Of a stretch of 64,000 nt of DNA, positions 12,647-25,965 are shown in pieces. The position numbers were made by a program, and so were the translations under genes. A model generated the notes under the pieces. The model was not told where the DNA came from. It made no database searches and worked only from the letters and a program-made list of their open reading frames with translations. How positions within the stretch are numbered: position 1 is the stretch's first letter; each line of letters begins with the position of its first letter. The DNA lies in NCBI GenBank assembly GCA_938007995.1, contig CALLLW010000006.1:1-64000 (forward strand), read 5' to 3'. Origin of the DNA: an uncultured Granulosicoccaceae bacterium. Lineage in GTDB: Bacteria > Pseudomonadota > Gammaproteobacteria > Granulosicoccales > Granulosicoccaceae.

Positions 12647-13972
12647 CTATTTGCCAATACAGAATCTTGAAAAAATCTCGCCCAGTAAATCATCACTGCC
12701 AAACTCACCGGTAATGATGTTCAACTGATCCTGTGCCAAACGTAAATCCTCAGCTGACAGTTCGCCTGCAGCGTGTGTTAACAAGTTCCGGTGTGCTGAT
12801 TCAATATGCTGCTGAGCCCTGATCAATGCGTCTATATGCCTGCGGCGAGCCATCAGTGCACCTTCAGCTGTTTTTTGATAACCCGCGCACTGCTTTAAAT
12901 GTTCACGCAGTGCATCAATACCTTCGCCACTTTTAGCAGAACAAAGAATACCTTCAGTGCTGTTAAATTCCGGATGACGATCAGATTTATTGAAGATCAG
13001 GCTAAGCGGAATGTTGTCTGGCAATTCATCGAGCAGTTGCTGATCTGGTGTTTCTCCTGCTTCAACAACAAAAAGTATTCGATCGGCCTGACTCAGTTGA
13101 GCATGTGCACGCCTGACCCCTTCCTGCTCGACCGGATCTTCGCTTTGCCGCAACCCTGCAGTATCAACGATGTGCAGCGGCATGCCATCAATGCTGATTT
13201 TTTCTTTTAATACATCTCTGGTGGTGCCGGCAATATCAGTGACAATCGCAGTGGCTTGACCGGTCAGTCGATTCAACAGGCTGGACTTGCCAACGTTGGG
13301 TCTGCCGGCAATAACAATACTGATCCCGTCTCTAAGCAGCGCACCTTCGTGGCTGCGTTGCAGTAACTGCTTAACAAGGTCGTCTAATACACTGAACTGT
13401 TCGCCAAGGGCTGAGTCCTTGAGAAAGTCGATTTCTTCTTCAGCGAAGTCGAGGGCAGATTCAATGTATACCCGACAATTGATCAGCGCTTCGAGAATCA
13501 CCGAGATCTGTGCTGAAAAATCTCCTTGCAGTGATCTCACAGCAGCGCTTGCAGCCTCTGTTGTACTTGCCTCAATTAAATCACTCACGGCCTCCGCCTG
13601 AACCAGATCAAGCTTGTCGTTCAAATAGGCACGTTCAGTAAATTCACCAGGCCGGGCAATCCTTGCACCATTCTGGATAGCTGCCTGTAACAACTGATCA
13701 AGCAGAACATGATTACCGTGCGACTGCAGTTCCAGTACGTCTTCACCCGTGTAGGAATCAGGTGCCTTAAAGTAGATAGCCACCCCACGGTCGATCAGTG
13801 TGCTGGAATCACTAAAAAAAGGGGTGTAGCGGGCTTGTCTGGGCAGCAGAGACTGCCGGGTTATTTGTCGGGCTATGTCAAGCGAGCGAGCGCCGCTGAT
13901 TTTCACAATCCCGATGGCGCCCTTACCGGACGCCGTGGCAATCGCTGCTATGGTGTCCGAATTTGCGGACAC
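12647..13972 (-). CDS. mnmE: tRNA modification GTPase MnmE (TrmE)
   Basis: Partner of MnmG in U34 modification; GTP hydrolysis drives the reaction. 441 residues from a GTG at 13970-13972. Order: N-terminal formyl-THF-binding domain, helical domain, inserted G domain with P-loop GRPNVGKS (223-230), DTAGLR (G3) and NKSD (G4), and the invariant C-terminal CIGK that supplies the catalytic cysteine. It starts 9 bp after the yidC stop and is the last gene of the rpmH-led leftward cluster. Confidence 0.97.
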   Translation of the reverse strand: MSANSDTIAAIATASGKGAIGIVKISGARSLDIARQITRQSLLPRQARYTPFFSDSSTLIDRGVAIYFKAPDSYTGEDVLELQSHGNHVLLDQLLQAAIQNGARIARPGEFTERAYLNDKLDLVQAEAVSDLIEASTTEAASAAVRSLQGDFSAQISVILEALINCRVYIESALDFAEEEIDFLKDSALGEQFSVLDDLVKQLLQRSHEGALLRDGISIVIAGRPNVGKSSLLNRLTGQATAIVTDIAGTTRDVLKEKISIDGMPLHIVDTAGLRQSEDPVEQEGVRRAHAQLSQADRILFVVEAGETPDQQLLDELPDNIPLSLIFNKSDRHPEFNSTEGILCSAKSGEGIDALREHLKQCAGYQKTAEGALMARRRHIDALIRAQQHIESAHRNLLTHAAGELSAEDLRLAQDQLNIITGEFGSDDLLGEIFSRFCIGK

Positions 13973-13981
13973 AGCGACGAC

Positions 13982-15664
13982 TTACTTTTCTGCCAATACA
14001 TGACGGGTGATGTAGTACTGCTGGGCAATCGAGAGCGTATTGTTGACCACCCAGTAAAGCACCAGTCCGGCTGGGAAAAATGCAAAAAATACAGTGAATA
14101 TAAACGGCATGGCCATAAACACTTTTGCCTGAATTGGATCAACCGGTGCCGGATTGAGCTTTTGCTGAATAAACATGGTGATACCCATAATCAGCGGCAA
14201 CACAAAGAACTTGTCTTTAAGGGACAGATCCTGAATCCACAATATCCATGGCGCCTGACGCAGTTCGACACTCTCTAGCAAAACCCAATACAACGATATA
14301 AACACCGGTATCTGCACCAGAATCGGCAGACAGCCTCCCAATGGATTGACCTTCTCTTTTTTGTACAGGTCCATTGTTGCCTGGCCCATTTTGGCGCGGT
14401 CATCACCATACCGTTCCTTCAATGAAGCAAGCTGTGGCTGCAGTTTTCGCATACGGGCCATAGAGCGATAGCTGGCTTCTGACAATTTGTAGAAGATTGC
14501 CTTGATGCACATGGTTACACCGACAATCGCCCAGCCCCAGTTACCCACAATCGAGTGAATTTTCTGCAGCAGCCAGAAGATTGGTTTTGCAATAAAAGAA
14601 AGAAAACCATAATCAACCGTCAGATCAAGCTTTGGTGCAACAGCTTTCATGCGATCCTGAATTTTCGGGCCGACAAAAAATCCCGACTGCAACTGACCGG
14701 TACCACCTGCAGGCACCTGAATCGCTTCAGACTGCAATCCAATGATGTATCGCTGATTGCGGCTCATTGTGTAGATCTTGTTGGTCTCTTCCTGACCCGG
14801 AATCCAGGCACCAAGGAAATAATGCTCGATGATCGCAGCCCAACCACCCACTGTGGAAGTCTGATGACCAGTATCGTCAAAATCGCCAAAGTCTATCTTG
14901 CTGTACGGGTCTTCATTTGTGCTGATCACACCACCGATAAAGGTGTAGATAAAGCTCTGGGTTTCATCGTCAGTGACTGGCTTACGGCGAAGTTGCCGAT
15001 ACTGATTAAAGTTAAGCGCTTCACCAGTATTGTTTTGAATGTCATATTCCACATTGATCAGGTATCGATCACGCTGAAATACAAAAGTCTTTGTGACAGT
15101 AACGCCCTCTTCCGCCTGCCAGACCATCGGTACACGAATCTCATCCTGATCACCGAGGGTGTATTCTGTTTGCTGTACGTTAAACAGAGCATGGTGATTA
15201 GGCGCCAGATCACCGGTACTCTGCAAGCCGGACTGTGCAACAAAGTATTGAGCCGGATCGTCACTCATTAAAACGAAAGGATCGTCCGGTGTTTCCAGTG
15301 AAGTTGGATACTGCAATAACTTGACGGTATTGATATCACCGCCTTTGGTGCTCAGCGTCACTTCAAAGGTATCAGTGGTGACGACAACATCCTGACCGAT
15401 AGTTGAGCCGTCGCCCTCAGGTGCAGCTACAGCTGCACCACCGCCGGAGGCAACCGGCGCAGGTAAGTCGTCATTCACAGTTGCACCCGAGGCAACCGCA
15501 CTTTGACCGGATGACTGATCAATACTTGGCGCTGTTACCCCCGGCTGTGTATTTTCAGCGACCGCAGGTTCCGGTTTGGGACCGTAATCAATTTGCCACG
15601 AGGTCCAAACCTGTAACAGCAAAAAGCCAAGGGCTGCCCACAACAGGATGCGCTGGTTATCCAT
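13982..15664 (-). CDS. yidC: Membrane protein insertase YidC
   Basis: Inserts and folds inner-membrane proteins, alone or with SecYEG; its clients include ATP synthase subunit c, encoded nearby. From the ATG at 15662-15664 (MDNQRILLWAALGFLLLQVW) it has 560 residues: N-terminal membrane anchor, a large periplasmic beta domain preceded by a Gly/Ala/Ser-rich linker, and five C-terminal membrane helices including PLGGCLPILVQIPVFISLYW. A TTG three codons earlier is a less likely start. Between yidD and mnmE. Confidence 0.97.
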   Translation of the reverse strand: MDNQRILLWAALGFLLLQVWTSWQIDYGPKPEPAVAENTQPGVTAPSIDQSSGQSAVASGATVNDDLPAPVASGGGAAVAAPEGDGSTIGQDVVVTTDTFEVTLSTKGGDINTVKLLQYPTSLETPDDPFVLMSDDPAQYFVAQSGLQSTGDLAPNHHALFNVQQTEYTLGDQDEIRVPMVWQAEEGVTVTKTFVFQRDRYLINVEYDIQNNTGEALNFNQYRQLRRKPVTDDETQSFIYTFIGGVISTNEDPYSKIDFGDFDDTGHQTSTVGGWAAIIEHYFLGAWIPGQEETNKIYTMSRNQRYIIGLQSEAIQVPAGGTGQLQSGFFVGPKIQDRMKAVAPKLDLTVDYGFLSFIAKPIFWLLQKIHSIVGNWGWAIVGVTMCIKAIFYKLSEASYRSMARMRKLQPQLASLKERYGDDRAKMGQATMDLYKKEKVNPLGGCLPILVQIPVFISLYWVLLESVELRQAPWILWIQDLSLKDKFFVLPLIMGITMFIQQKLNPAPVDPIQAKVFMAMPFIFTVFFAFFPAGLVLYWVVNNTLSIAQQYYITRHVLAEK

Positions 15665-15712
15665 AAACAACAAACCCGTGTGTGATCAATTGATTAACTA
15701 ATGAGTAGTTTA

Positions 15713-15967
15713 TTACTGACATTTTCTAGCGTGTTCTTTAGCAGATTCAGAAACTGAGTCCGGTACGGGATCATACCCGTGCGATCCAAAAGGGTTACAA
15801 CGGCAAATTCTCTTTACACTCAACCACAGGCCCTTGCCGGCACCATGCAGCTGTATTGCCTGCATTGCGTATTCAGAACAACTTGGGTTGTATCTGCAAT
15901 GCGGGGGCAACATCGGACTGATAAAGCGTCGGTACAAAGAGATTGGTAAACAGAGCGCGTTACGCAT
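15713..15967 (-). CDS. yidD: Membrane protein insertion efficiency factor YidD
   Basis: Small protein that assists YidC-dependent insertion. 84 residues with the family core [20 protein letters not shown] and the C-terminal [15 protein letters not shown], including the three conserved cysteines. It overlaps the rnpA 3' end by 8 bp, so translation is probably coupled. yidC starts 49 bp downstream. Confidence 0.95.
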   Translation of the reverse strand: MRNALCLPISLYRRFISPMLPPHCRYNPSCSEYAMQAIQLHGAGKGLWLSVKRICRCNPFGSHGYDPVPDSVSESAKEHARKCQ

Positions 15968-16352
15968 TCTTGGAGACCCGGGACCAGTGTTTTTCCAGAC
16001 TTTTCAGCAACTCTTGATTGCTGGCGCTGACACTGGCGTGCCGAGCGAGCAGTACGATATCAAAACCTGCCAGTGAATGCTTGTGTTGTCTGAAAGATTC
16101 TCTGGCAAGACGTTTGAGCCGGTTGCGATCAACTGCTCTTTTAGCGGTTTTCTTTGCCACAGCCATCCCCAGCCGGGCAGGCAATCGGTCCGTCGGCGAC
16201 TCTTCCGCAGTGTGCCCAACGCAGCTTACTCGGCTGAGTACGGTCCAGAAGCGATCTGCCGATCGGTGGTTCTTGTTGAAAACCCGCTTGTATTGGTCAG
16301 CGCTGGTTAGCCTTGCGCTCCTGGAAAATCGTTTGTCGATGTCTTGCGACAT
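15960..16352 (-). CDS. rnpA: Ribonuclease P protein component
   Basis: Protein cofactor of RNase P; binds the 5' leader of pre-tRNA and helps the catalytic RNA. 130 residues, basic, with the RNR signature in [19 protein letters not shown] at 16350-16352. Lies 147 bp after rpmH in the universal rpmH-rnpA pair and overlaps yidD by 8 bp. Confidence 0.96.
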   Translation of the reverse strand: MSQDIDKRFSRSARLTSADQYKRVFNKNHRSADRFWTVLSRVSCVGHTAEESPTDRLPARLGMAVAKKTAKRAVDRNRLKRLARESFRQHKHSLAGFDIVLLARHASVSASNQELLKSLEKHWSRVSKNA

Positions 16353-16499
16353 GAGTTCTCCAGAACACTGAACGTGCGAAGAGCGCTGCCAACTACTACA
16401 AGTTGTGTGTAGCGTTTTCGCTGAGTGCTATATAAATCAAGTGGTGGTTAAAAAATGATCAAATAAGAATTTAACCACTCTGCCACCTGGCTTCGATAA

Positions 16500-16634
16500 T
16501 TACGCCGAAAGACGCTTGCGACCTTTCGCTCTGCGTGATCGAATCACTGCTCGGCCACCGCGAGTTGCCATACGAGCGCGGAAGCCGTGAGTGCGCTTAC
16601 GTCGCAGATTGCTTGGCTGAAATGTCTGTTTCAT
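16500..16634 (-). CDS. rpmH: 50S ribosomal protein L34
   Basis: A 44-residue, highly basic ribosomal protein. Starts [20 protein letters not shown] at ATG 16632-16634 and ends GRKRLSA, then TAA at 16500-16502. It heads the leftward rpmH-rnpA-yidD-yidC-mnmE cluster and sits next to the probable replication origin, as in most bacteria. A strong promoter lies about 80 bp upstream. Confidence 0.97.
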   Translation of the reverse strand: MKQTFQPSNLRRKRTHGFRARMATRGGRAVIRSRRAKGRKRLSA

Positions 16635-16711
16635 CTTAAATTACCGGTCGGTGCGGAGGCGATTTTAAATTGCCTGGCAAAGGATTTACATAACTGCAGG
16701 TTAGCTCTCTG

Positions 16712-16740
16712 ATTATCGCTGCAAAAACGCTATGCGTCAA
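16712..16740 (-). promoter_or_regulatory. Promoter of the rpmH operon
   Basis: On the minus strand a TTGACG hexamer (16735-16740) and a GATAAT hexamer (16712-16717) are separated by exactly 17 bp, a near-consensus sigma-70 promoter, leaving a leader of about 70 bases before rpmH. Confidence 0.75.
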
Positions 16741-16771
16741 TGATTACACTTGCCCACCAAATGAAATCAAC

Positions 16772-16780
16772 TGTGGATAA
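16772..16780 (-). promoter_or_regulatory. DnaA box
   Basis: Perfect TTATCCACA on the minus strand, the high-affinity consensus. Its location between rpmH and dnaA suggests origin function or dnaA autoregulation. Confidence 0.7.
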
Positions 16781-17129
16781 CTTACACGAACAGTAATAGA
16801 CTATTTTTCGTTGATGTGAAGCGACTGAACAACCCAATGACCGCTGTACAGCCGTATAAACCGCTATATTTTTCATTTGCCCGCATCAACACCTGTGAGT
16901 CAACAACTCGTGAGCCAATTCGGGAGCAGGCAGCTCTGCCCCGACCCCTGTGGCAAGCTGCTCTGCACTGCATTCATGCAGTTGCATGGTCCAACTGCCC
17001 GGGCAACGGGGAATGAACAAGGCTCTAGACCTGTTGGGCACCAATTGCAACACCGCTGCGTCGCCATATAACTAACTTAAAAACCGTTTTTCTTTCGGGC
17101 TGTTTTGGCCTTTACCGGGGAGTGTTTCA

Positions 17130-18530
17130 TTGTCGGTCTGGAATCGTTGTCTGTCACATTTGTCCACTGAGCTTTCAGTGCAGGAAATGTCCACATGGGT
17201 TTTGTGTCTGCAAGCTAATGAGACCGAAAAAGGCATAGAACTGCTCGCGCCCAATGAGTACGTCAAGGAAAAAGTCGAAAACAGCTACGCCGGCAGAATC
17301 AAGGAAATCGCTGTAAAGCTTGCTGACTGCGAAGAATTTAATGTCATGCTTGATGTCGGCAACGGTGCGCCCGTTATCTCCGGCATTGGATCATCTTCAC
17401 ACACACAGCCACCGGTAGATGCTGGTGCCAGTCCGAATGCACCGGCAACCGGTCAGACTGATGCAATCAGAGTCAACACTTCAATTCAAAACCGCAGTGC
17501 ACCTGGAAAAGAATTTCAGACAGCACTTAATCCCGATTTTAATTTTGAAACTTATATAGAAGGCAAATCTAATCAGTTTGGACGTGCTGCTGCTCTGCAG
17601 ATAGGCGAAAATCCCGGTGGGTCGTACAACCCGTTATTTATCTATGGCGGTGTTGGTCTGGGAAAAACCCATTTAATGCAAGCGGTTGGCAATCTGATGG
17701 TTGAGCGTGGCGCACGCAAAGTGCAGTACCTTCACTCTGAAAAATTTGTCAGAGAAATGGTCCAGTCACTCAGAAACGGGACTCAGGATAATTTTAAAAA
17801 GCACTACCGAGGTCTCGATGCATTGCTGGTCGATGACATCCAGTTTTTTGCCAACAAGGTTCAAACGCAGGAAGAGTTCTTCCACACATTTAACGCGCTA
17901 CTCGAGAACGGACAGCAAATCATACTGACCAGTGATCGCTACCCGCAGGAAATCGATGGTGTTGAGGAAAGATTAAAGTCACGCTTTGGCTGGGGATTAA
18001 CCGTTGCGATCGAACCGCCTGAACTGGAAACAAGAGTCGCGATTCTCAACGCAAAAGCCGAACAATACGGATACGCACTCAGCGAGGAAGTCAGCTTCTT
18101 TATTGCCAATCGTATTGCTTCAAACGTGCGTGAACTCGAAGGTGCGCTGCGTCGCGTAGCGGCCAATTCTCAATTTACCGGCAAACCGATTACCATCGAT
18201 TTTGTCAAAGATGCATTGAAAGATCTGCTGGCTGTCAGAGACCGTTTGGTGACAGTACAGAACATCCAAAAGACTGTCTGCGACTACTACCAGGTACGCA
18301 ACTCGGATTTACTCTCCAAGAAGCGCAACCGTTCAATAGCACGACCACGCCAAGTGGCTATGTATCTGTCTAAAAAGCTCACCCGCCACAGCCTGCCTGA
18401 AATCGGCGAGGCTTTTGGCGGACGTGACCATACCACCGTGCTACACGCATTTAAGAAGGTCACAGAGTTAGCGCAATCAGATACTCGTATAGAAGAAGAC
18501 ATAAAGCATCTGACCCGTGCCTTGTCGTAA
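17130..18530 (+). CDS. dnaA: Chromosomal replication initiator DnaA
   Basis: AAA+ initiator that binds DnaA boxes and melts oriC. 466 residues from a TTG start supported by a GGGGAG ribosome site at 17117-17122; the N-terminus MSVWNRCLSHLSTELS matches domain I of other DnaA proteins. Domain III has the P-loop GGVGLGKT at 173-180 and the Walker B segment ALLVDDIQFF; domain IV ends with the DNA-binding signature GGRDHTTVLHAFKKV. Domain II (about 85-125) is a low-complexity linker. First gene of the rightward dnaA-dnaN-recF-gyrB group. Confidence 0.98.
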   Translation: MSVWNRCLSHLSTELSVQEMSTWVLCLQANETEKGIELLAPNEYVKEKVENSYAGRIKEIAVKLADCEEFNVMLDVGNGAPVISGIGSSSHTQPPVDAGASPNAPATGQTDAIRVNTSIQNRSAPGKEFQTALNPDFNFETYIEGKSNQFGRAAALQIGENPGGSYNPLFIYGGVGLGKTHLMQAVGNLMVERGARKVQYLHSEKFVREMVQSLRNGTQDNFKKHYRGLDALLVDDIQFFANKVQTQEEFFHTFNALLENGQQIILTSDRYPQEIDGVEERLKSRFGWGLTVAIEPPELETRVAILNAKAEQYGYALSEEVSFFIANRIASNVRELEGALRRVAANSQFTGKPITIDFVKDALKDLLAVRDRLVTVQNIQKTVCDYYQVRNSDLLSKKRNRSIARPRQVAMYLSKKLTRHSLPEIGEAFGGRDHTTVLHAFKKVTELAQSDTRIEEDIKHLTRALS

Positions 18531-18845
18531 AGAATCGAATAACTTTGGTGCTTTGAAAAAGAAAAATATCAGAGTCTACCGGCATAACTATGCTGTTTTT
18601 TTCGAGTCTGGTATGGTCGATCAAGCTGTTGATAACTTGTTATAAAAGCTGTGATTAATTTTTACCTTAAAAATAATCAATGTTTACCTGCAGGTTATCC
18701 ACAGGCTATTGAACAACATTAATGATCAAAAATATCAAATTAAGCTATTGATTTTATTAAACTTATATAACTTATCAACTGACTTATTCTGTTAAAGAAA
18801 GAGAACCATAAGTAAATATATAAAACCCTTTATCTATTGGCATTT
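18531..18845. other. Probable oriC (dnaA-dnaN intergenic region)
   Basis: 315 bp, strongly AT-rich toward dnaN (about 18720-18840). It contains one perfect DnaA box (TTATCCACA, 18695-18703, plus strand), a one-mismatch box TTATCAACA on the minus strand (18627-18635) and a weaker TTATCAACT (18772-18780). The AT-rich run after these boxes would suit a DNA unwinding element. The strand switch of flanking genes supports an origin here or on the rpmH side of dnaA; the sequence alone does not decide which side fires. Confidence 0.6.
18695..18703 (+). promoter_or_regulatory. DnaA box in the putative oriC
   Basis: Perfect TTATCCACA, 143 bp before the dnaN ATG and next to AT-rich DNA. Confidence 0.75.
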
Positions 18846-19946
18846 ATGAAATTCGCAATTTCCAAGCTTGAACTGATCACCCCGTTGCAACAGGTTGTCG
18901 GCGTGGTTGAACGCAAACAGACTCATGAAGTCATGAACAATTTATTGTTTGTGGCGGGTGATGATTATCTGGAGATTACGGGTACCGACAATGAAGTCGA
19001 ACTCATTACCCGTATCCCCTTGATTGTCACCGAGACTGGTCGCTCAACCATACCTGCAAGAAAACTTTTTGATATCTGCCGCTCTCTGGATGACAGCGCA
19101 AGGCTGGATTTCGAGGTTGATACAGAAAAGGCCAAAATAAAGACCGGTAGAAGTAAGTTTACTCTGGCCACCCTACCCGTTGATGAATTTCCAGTGGTGG
19201 ATGTACTAACTGATGCCATAGAAATTTCGTTGCCACAGAAGCAACTTGACCTGGCTATCAAACGCACATCATTTGCAATGGCACAACAGGATGTCCGCTA
19301 CTACCTGAACGGTTTACTGTTACAAATAACAGAAAATGAACTTTGTTGTGTGAGTACTGACGGACACAGACTGGCGCTACATCGGACACCGGTCGACATT
19401 CAAACACCGGAAACAATATCGGCGATTATTCCGCGGAAAGCCATAAACGAGTTATCACGGCTGATGGATGATACCGATACCGATATCAAGCTGAATCTCA
19501 CCACTAAACACTTGCAAGTGAAACTTGGTGGGTTGCAGCTAACTACAAAGCTGATTGATGGCAAGTTCCCGGATTTTGACAAAGTTGTTCCGCTGCCAAG
19601 TACCAATATCGCCATTGTGGACCGCAGCCTGCTGAAACAGGCGCTGAGCCGCAGTGCTATTTTAGCGAATGAAACCTACAAAGGCGTTCGTGTTACGCTG
19701 AATCAGGATTTACTGGGTATTCAAACCAATAATCCGAAGCACGAAGAAGCCGTTGATGAGTTACAGGTGGACTACAACGGGACTCCAATCGAAGTCGGCT
19801 TTAATGTGGTTTATTTGCTCGATATTCTTAATGCTATTGATTCAGAATCTGCAGAGCTCAATGTCAGCGACAATGTGAGCAGCCTGGTAGTACACCCAGC
19901 GGATGACAAACAGAGTACTTATGTCGTGATGCCCATGCGGTTGTAG
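18846..19946 (+). CDS. dnaN: DNA polymerase III beta sliding clamp
   Basis: Ring-shaped processivity factor that tethers polymerase III and other proteins to DNA. 366 residues from the ATG at 18846 (MKFAISKLELITPLQQV); the frame begins three codons earlier at a TTG, which is less likely. Three repeated clamp domains are complete and the C-terminus ends in the typical YVVMPMRL. Follows dnaA in the standard order. Confidence 0.97.
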   Translation: MKFAISKLELITPLQQVVGVVERKQTHEVMNNLLFVAGDDYLEITGTDNEVELITRIPLIVTETGRSTIPARKLFDICRSLDDSARLDFEVDTEKAKIKTGRSKFTLATLPVDEFPVVDVLTDAIEISLPQKQLDLAIKRTSFAMAQQDVRYYLNGLLLQITENELCCVSTDGHRLALHRTPVDIQTPETISAIIPRKAINELSRLMDDTDTDIKLNLTTKHLQVKLGGLQLTTKLIDGKFPDFDKVVPLPSTNIAIVDRSLLKQALSRSAILANETYKGVRVTLNQDLLGIQTNNPKHEEAVDELQVDYNGTPIEVGFNVVYLLDILNAIDSESAELNVSDNVSSLVVHPADDKQSTYVVMPMRL

Positions 19947-20108
19947 CAGGCGGTGGATTGTCGCGATGATAGTGCTGAATTGCTGTTCAACACCCCGGTG
20001 AAAACAAGCAACAGTTCAGCCTATGTTATTTGAGCGGTTGTTCTGCCTGACCACGTCAATGTATTTAGTAACTCACAGGCGATTTTTGATATTTCTCTAT
20101 GATTGCGT

Positions 20109-23656
<3,548 letters not shown>

Positions 23657-23686
23657 TCGATTGGCGCCAGCCGGCAGACAATCATG

Positions 23687-23705
23687 GCGCCCAAGCATAG
23701 GGCGC
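23687..23705 (+). terminator. Hairpin after gyrB, possible terminator
   Basis: GCGCCC and GGGCGC form a 6-bp all-GC stem with a 7-base loop, 30 bases past the gyrB stop. The T-rich run (ATTTTTT) comes about 20 bases after the stem, so this is a weak intrinsic terminator at best. Confidence 0.4.
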
Positions 23706-23879
23706 TGGCTTTATTAAGCGCTATTTTTTAAACGCAACAGCAGCCTGACTCATCTGTCATGGTTGGGTTGTCTGACCTATAGCTTTTTTAATAACTGCCT
23801 ATACGTTGCTTTTATAATCCAGTCGTCAGGCTGTTCACTGTGTGTGCGATTACAGCTTCACCAACAGAGCAAAATAGAG

Positions 23880-25907
23880 ATGCAAGGATATCTAGACCTT
23901 CCCGAGTTCTCGAAAATCGATCTCAGCCAGGTAGAGTCACAGCTTGACGAGCTGCTCGCTGCTGCCCGTGAAAAAATAGCCCAACTGGAAAAGCTGACGG
24001 ATCCGGGCTGGGATAATTTTCTCTACGAGCTCGATGCGATTGATGATCAGTTAAGCCGCTTTTACTCTCCTGTGCGGCACATGAACGCTGTGGTGAGTAA
24101 TGATCAGGTTCGCGAAGTGCACAATGCCTGTTTGCCGAAGCTGACAGCCTGGTACACCGAACTTGGCCAAAACCATGCGCTTTATCAGCACACGCAAACC
24201 ATTGCAGCAAGTGAGGCATTTCAGGCCTATGACAAAGGCCAACGCAAGAGTGTAGAAGATCAGTTGTTGAGCTTTCGGCTTGGTGGTGTAGCACTTGAAG
24301 GCGAGCAACGGGAGCGTTTTAAGGAGCTTGCCGCAGAGCTCAGTAAGCTCAGCACACGGTTTAATGAAAACGTACTCGATTCAGGCAATGACTTCCGCTT
24401 GAATTTTAGCAATGCCGAAGCTCTTGACGGCTTGCTGCAAAACTCGCTTGATCTGGCAAAGCAGACTGCGGACGAGCAGGGTGAGAAAGGCTACAGCTTA
24501 TCGCTGGATTTCCCCAGCTACTATGCAGTGATGACGTTCGCTAATGACAGAGACCTGCGCAAACAGATGTACTCAGCTTGGAACAGCCGTGCTACCGGCG
24601 TGCGTGACGAGAAGTGGAACAACGCATCGATCATCGAAAAAACCATCGCGTTAAGAACTGAAAAAGCAAAGTTGCTCGGCTTCGATACTTATGCCGACTA
24701 CTCGGTAGCCAACAAGATGGTCGACAGCCCACAGCAGGTACTGGATTTTCTCAATGACCTGGCTGACCGTGCCAAACCAGCGGCAGATAGGGATTACCAG
24801 GCGCTTGAAGTGTTTGCGACTACCGAAGCAGAGATAAAAATTGAAAAGCTTGAACCATGGGATATTTCCTACTATTCAAATCAGCTTAAAAAGAAGCTGT
24901 ACGATTTTTCCGAACAGGATTTAAAACCGTATTTTCCAGCCAGTATTTGTATCCCCGGTATGTTTGAAGTGACGGGTAGATTATTCGGTATTGAAATCGA
25001 TCAGATAAGAGATGCTGATGTCTGGCACGAAGATGTATCGCTTTATCAGATCAAGGATAAATCCACTGGTGAGCTACGCGGTGCGTTTTATATGGATAAC
25101 TACGCACGAAGCGGCAAACGCTCTGGTGCCTGGATGGATGTCTGTGTCGGCAGGATGAAAAAGACCGATGGCATCCAGTTACCGGTCGCCTATCTGACTT
25201 GCAACCTGACACCACCGGTTGGTGATCAGCCGGCACTGCTGACCCACAATGAACTGACGACGTTGTTTCACGAGTTTGGCCATGGTTTGCACCACATGCT
25301 GACACGAGTCGAGTATGCCGGTGTTGCAGGCATCAGCGGCGTGGAGTGGGACGCCGTTGAATTGCCGAGTCAGTTTCTTGAAAACTGGTGCTGGGAGCGG
25401 GAATCTATTGATCTTGTCAGTGGTCACTACCAAACCGGTGAAAAGCTACCGCAGCAGTTACTGGAAAAAGCTCGTGCCGCGAAAAACTATCAATCCGGTC
25501 TGGCAACGGTCAGGCAGCTTGAGTTTGCACTGTTCGATATGCAGCTGCACCAGCGCACTGACAACCCGGATGCAGAGTCTGTGCAGCAGCTACTTGATGC
25601 GATTCGCCAACAGGTAGCAGCCTACCAGGTGCCTGCTGAAGTCAAGTTTCAAAATGCTTTCTCGCATATCTTTGCCGGTGGATATGCCGCCGGCTATTTC
25701 AGCTACAAGTGGGCTGAGGTGTTGTCCTGTGATGCGTATGAGAAGTTTGAGCAGGAGGGTATCTTCAACGAACAGACAGGCAGGCAGTTTATGCAGGCCA
25801 TTCTTGAAAAAGGTGGTACACAAAAAGCGCTTGAACTGTTTGTTGATTTTCGTGGCCGTGAACCAAAAATAGATGCACTGCTGCGCCATACCGGTCTTGC
25901 AGCCTGA
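23880..25907 (+). CDS. prlC: Oligopeptidase A (M3 family zinc metallopeptidase)
   Basis: Cytoplasmic thimet-type oligopeptidase that degrades short peptides, including cleaved signal peptides. 675 residues from the ATG at 23880 ([17 protein letters not shown]), near the 680 of E. coli OpdA. The frame extends 39 codons upstream to a TTG, but that extension does not resemble the family. The zinc site HEFGH is at 464-468, within [16 protein letters not shown], and the downstream glutamate ligand region [17 protein letters not shown] is present. ubiD follows 58 bp later on the same strand. Confidence 0.95.
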   Translation: MQGYLDLPEFSKIDLSQVESQLDELLAAAREKIAQLEKLTDPGWDNFLYELDAIDDQLSRFYSPVRHMNAVVSNDQVREVHNACLPKLTAWYTELGQNHALYQHTQTIAASEAFQAYDKGQRKSVEDQLLSFRLGGVALEGEQRERFKELAAELSKLSTRFNENVLDSGNDFRLNFSNAEALDGLLQNSLDLAKQTADEQGEKGYSLSLDFPSYYAVMTFANDRDLRKQMYSAWNSRATGVRDEKWNNASIIEKTIALRTEKAKLLGFDTYADYSVANKMVDSPQQVLDFLNDLADRAKPAADRDYQALEVFATTEAEIKIEKLEPWDISYYSNQLKKKLYDFSEQDLKPYFPASICIPGMFEVTGRLFGIEIDQIRDADVWHEDVSLYQIKDKSTGELRGAFYMDNYARSGKRSGAWMDVCVGRMKKTDGIQLPVAYLTCNLTPPVGDQPALLTHNELTTLFHEFGHGLHHMLTRVEYAGVAGISGVEWDAVELPSQFLENWCWERESIDLVSGHYQTGEKLPQQLLEKARAAKNYQSGLATVRQLEFALFDMQLHQRTDNPDAESVQQLLDAIRQQVAAYQVPAEVKFQNAFSHIFAGGYAAGYFSYKWAEVLSCDAYEKFEQEGIFNEQTGRQFMQAILEKGGTQKALELFVDFRGREPKIDALLRHTGLAA

Positions 25908-25965
25908 CTTAACACCCGTATTACCCACCCGCATCGACTACTCGTATCGAGGATACCCGGCACCA

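Larger units (their letters stand above)
16635..17129. other. rpmH-dnaA intergenic region
   Basis: 495 bp between the divergent rpmH and dnaA genes. It holds the rpmH promoter (16712-16740), one perfect DnaA box on the minus strand (16772-16780) and presumably the dnaA promoter, for which no clear hexamer pair was identified. Two open frames on the plus strand (16816-17016 and 16877-17071) overlap each other, have no recognisable domains and are not called. Confidence 0.6.

Noticed and set aside
16816-17071. Two overlapping small frames between rpmH and dnaA
   Set aside because: They overlap in different frames, have no homology that I can see, and lie in the regulatory region of dnaA.
19947-20108. 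Possible small gene between dnaN and recF
   Set aside because: No open frame with a domain or ribosome site; it is a 160-bp spacer.
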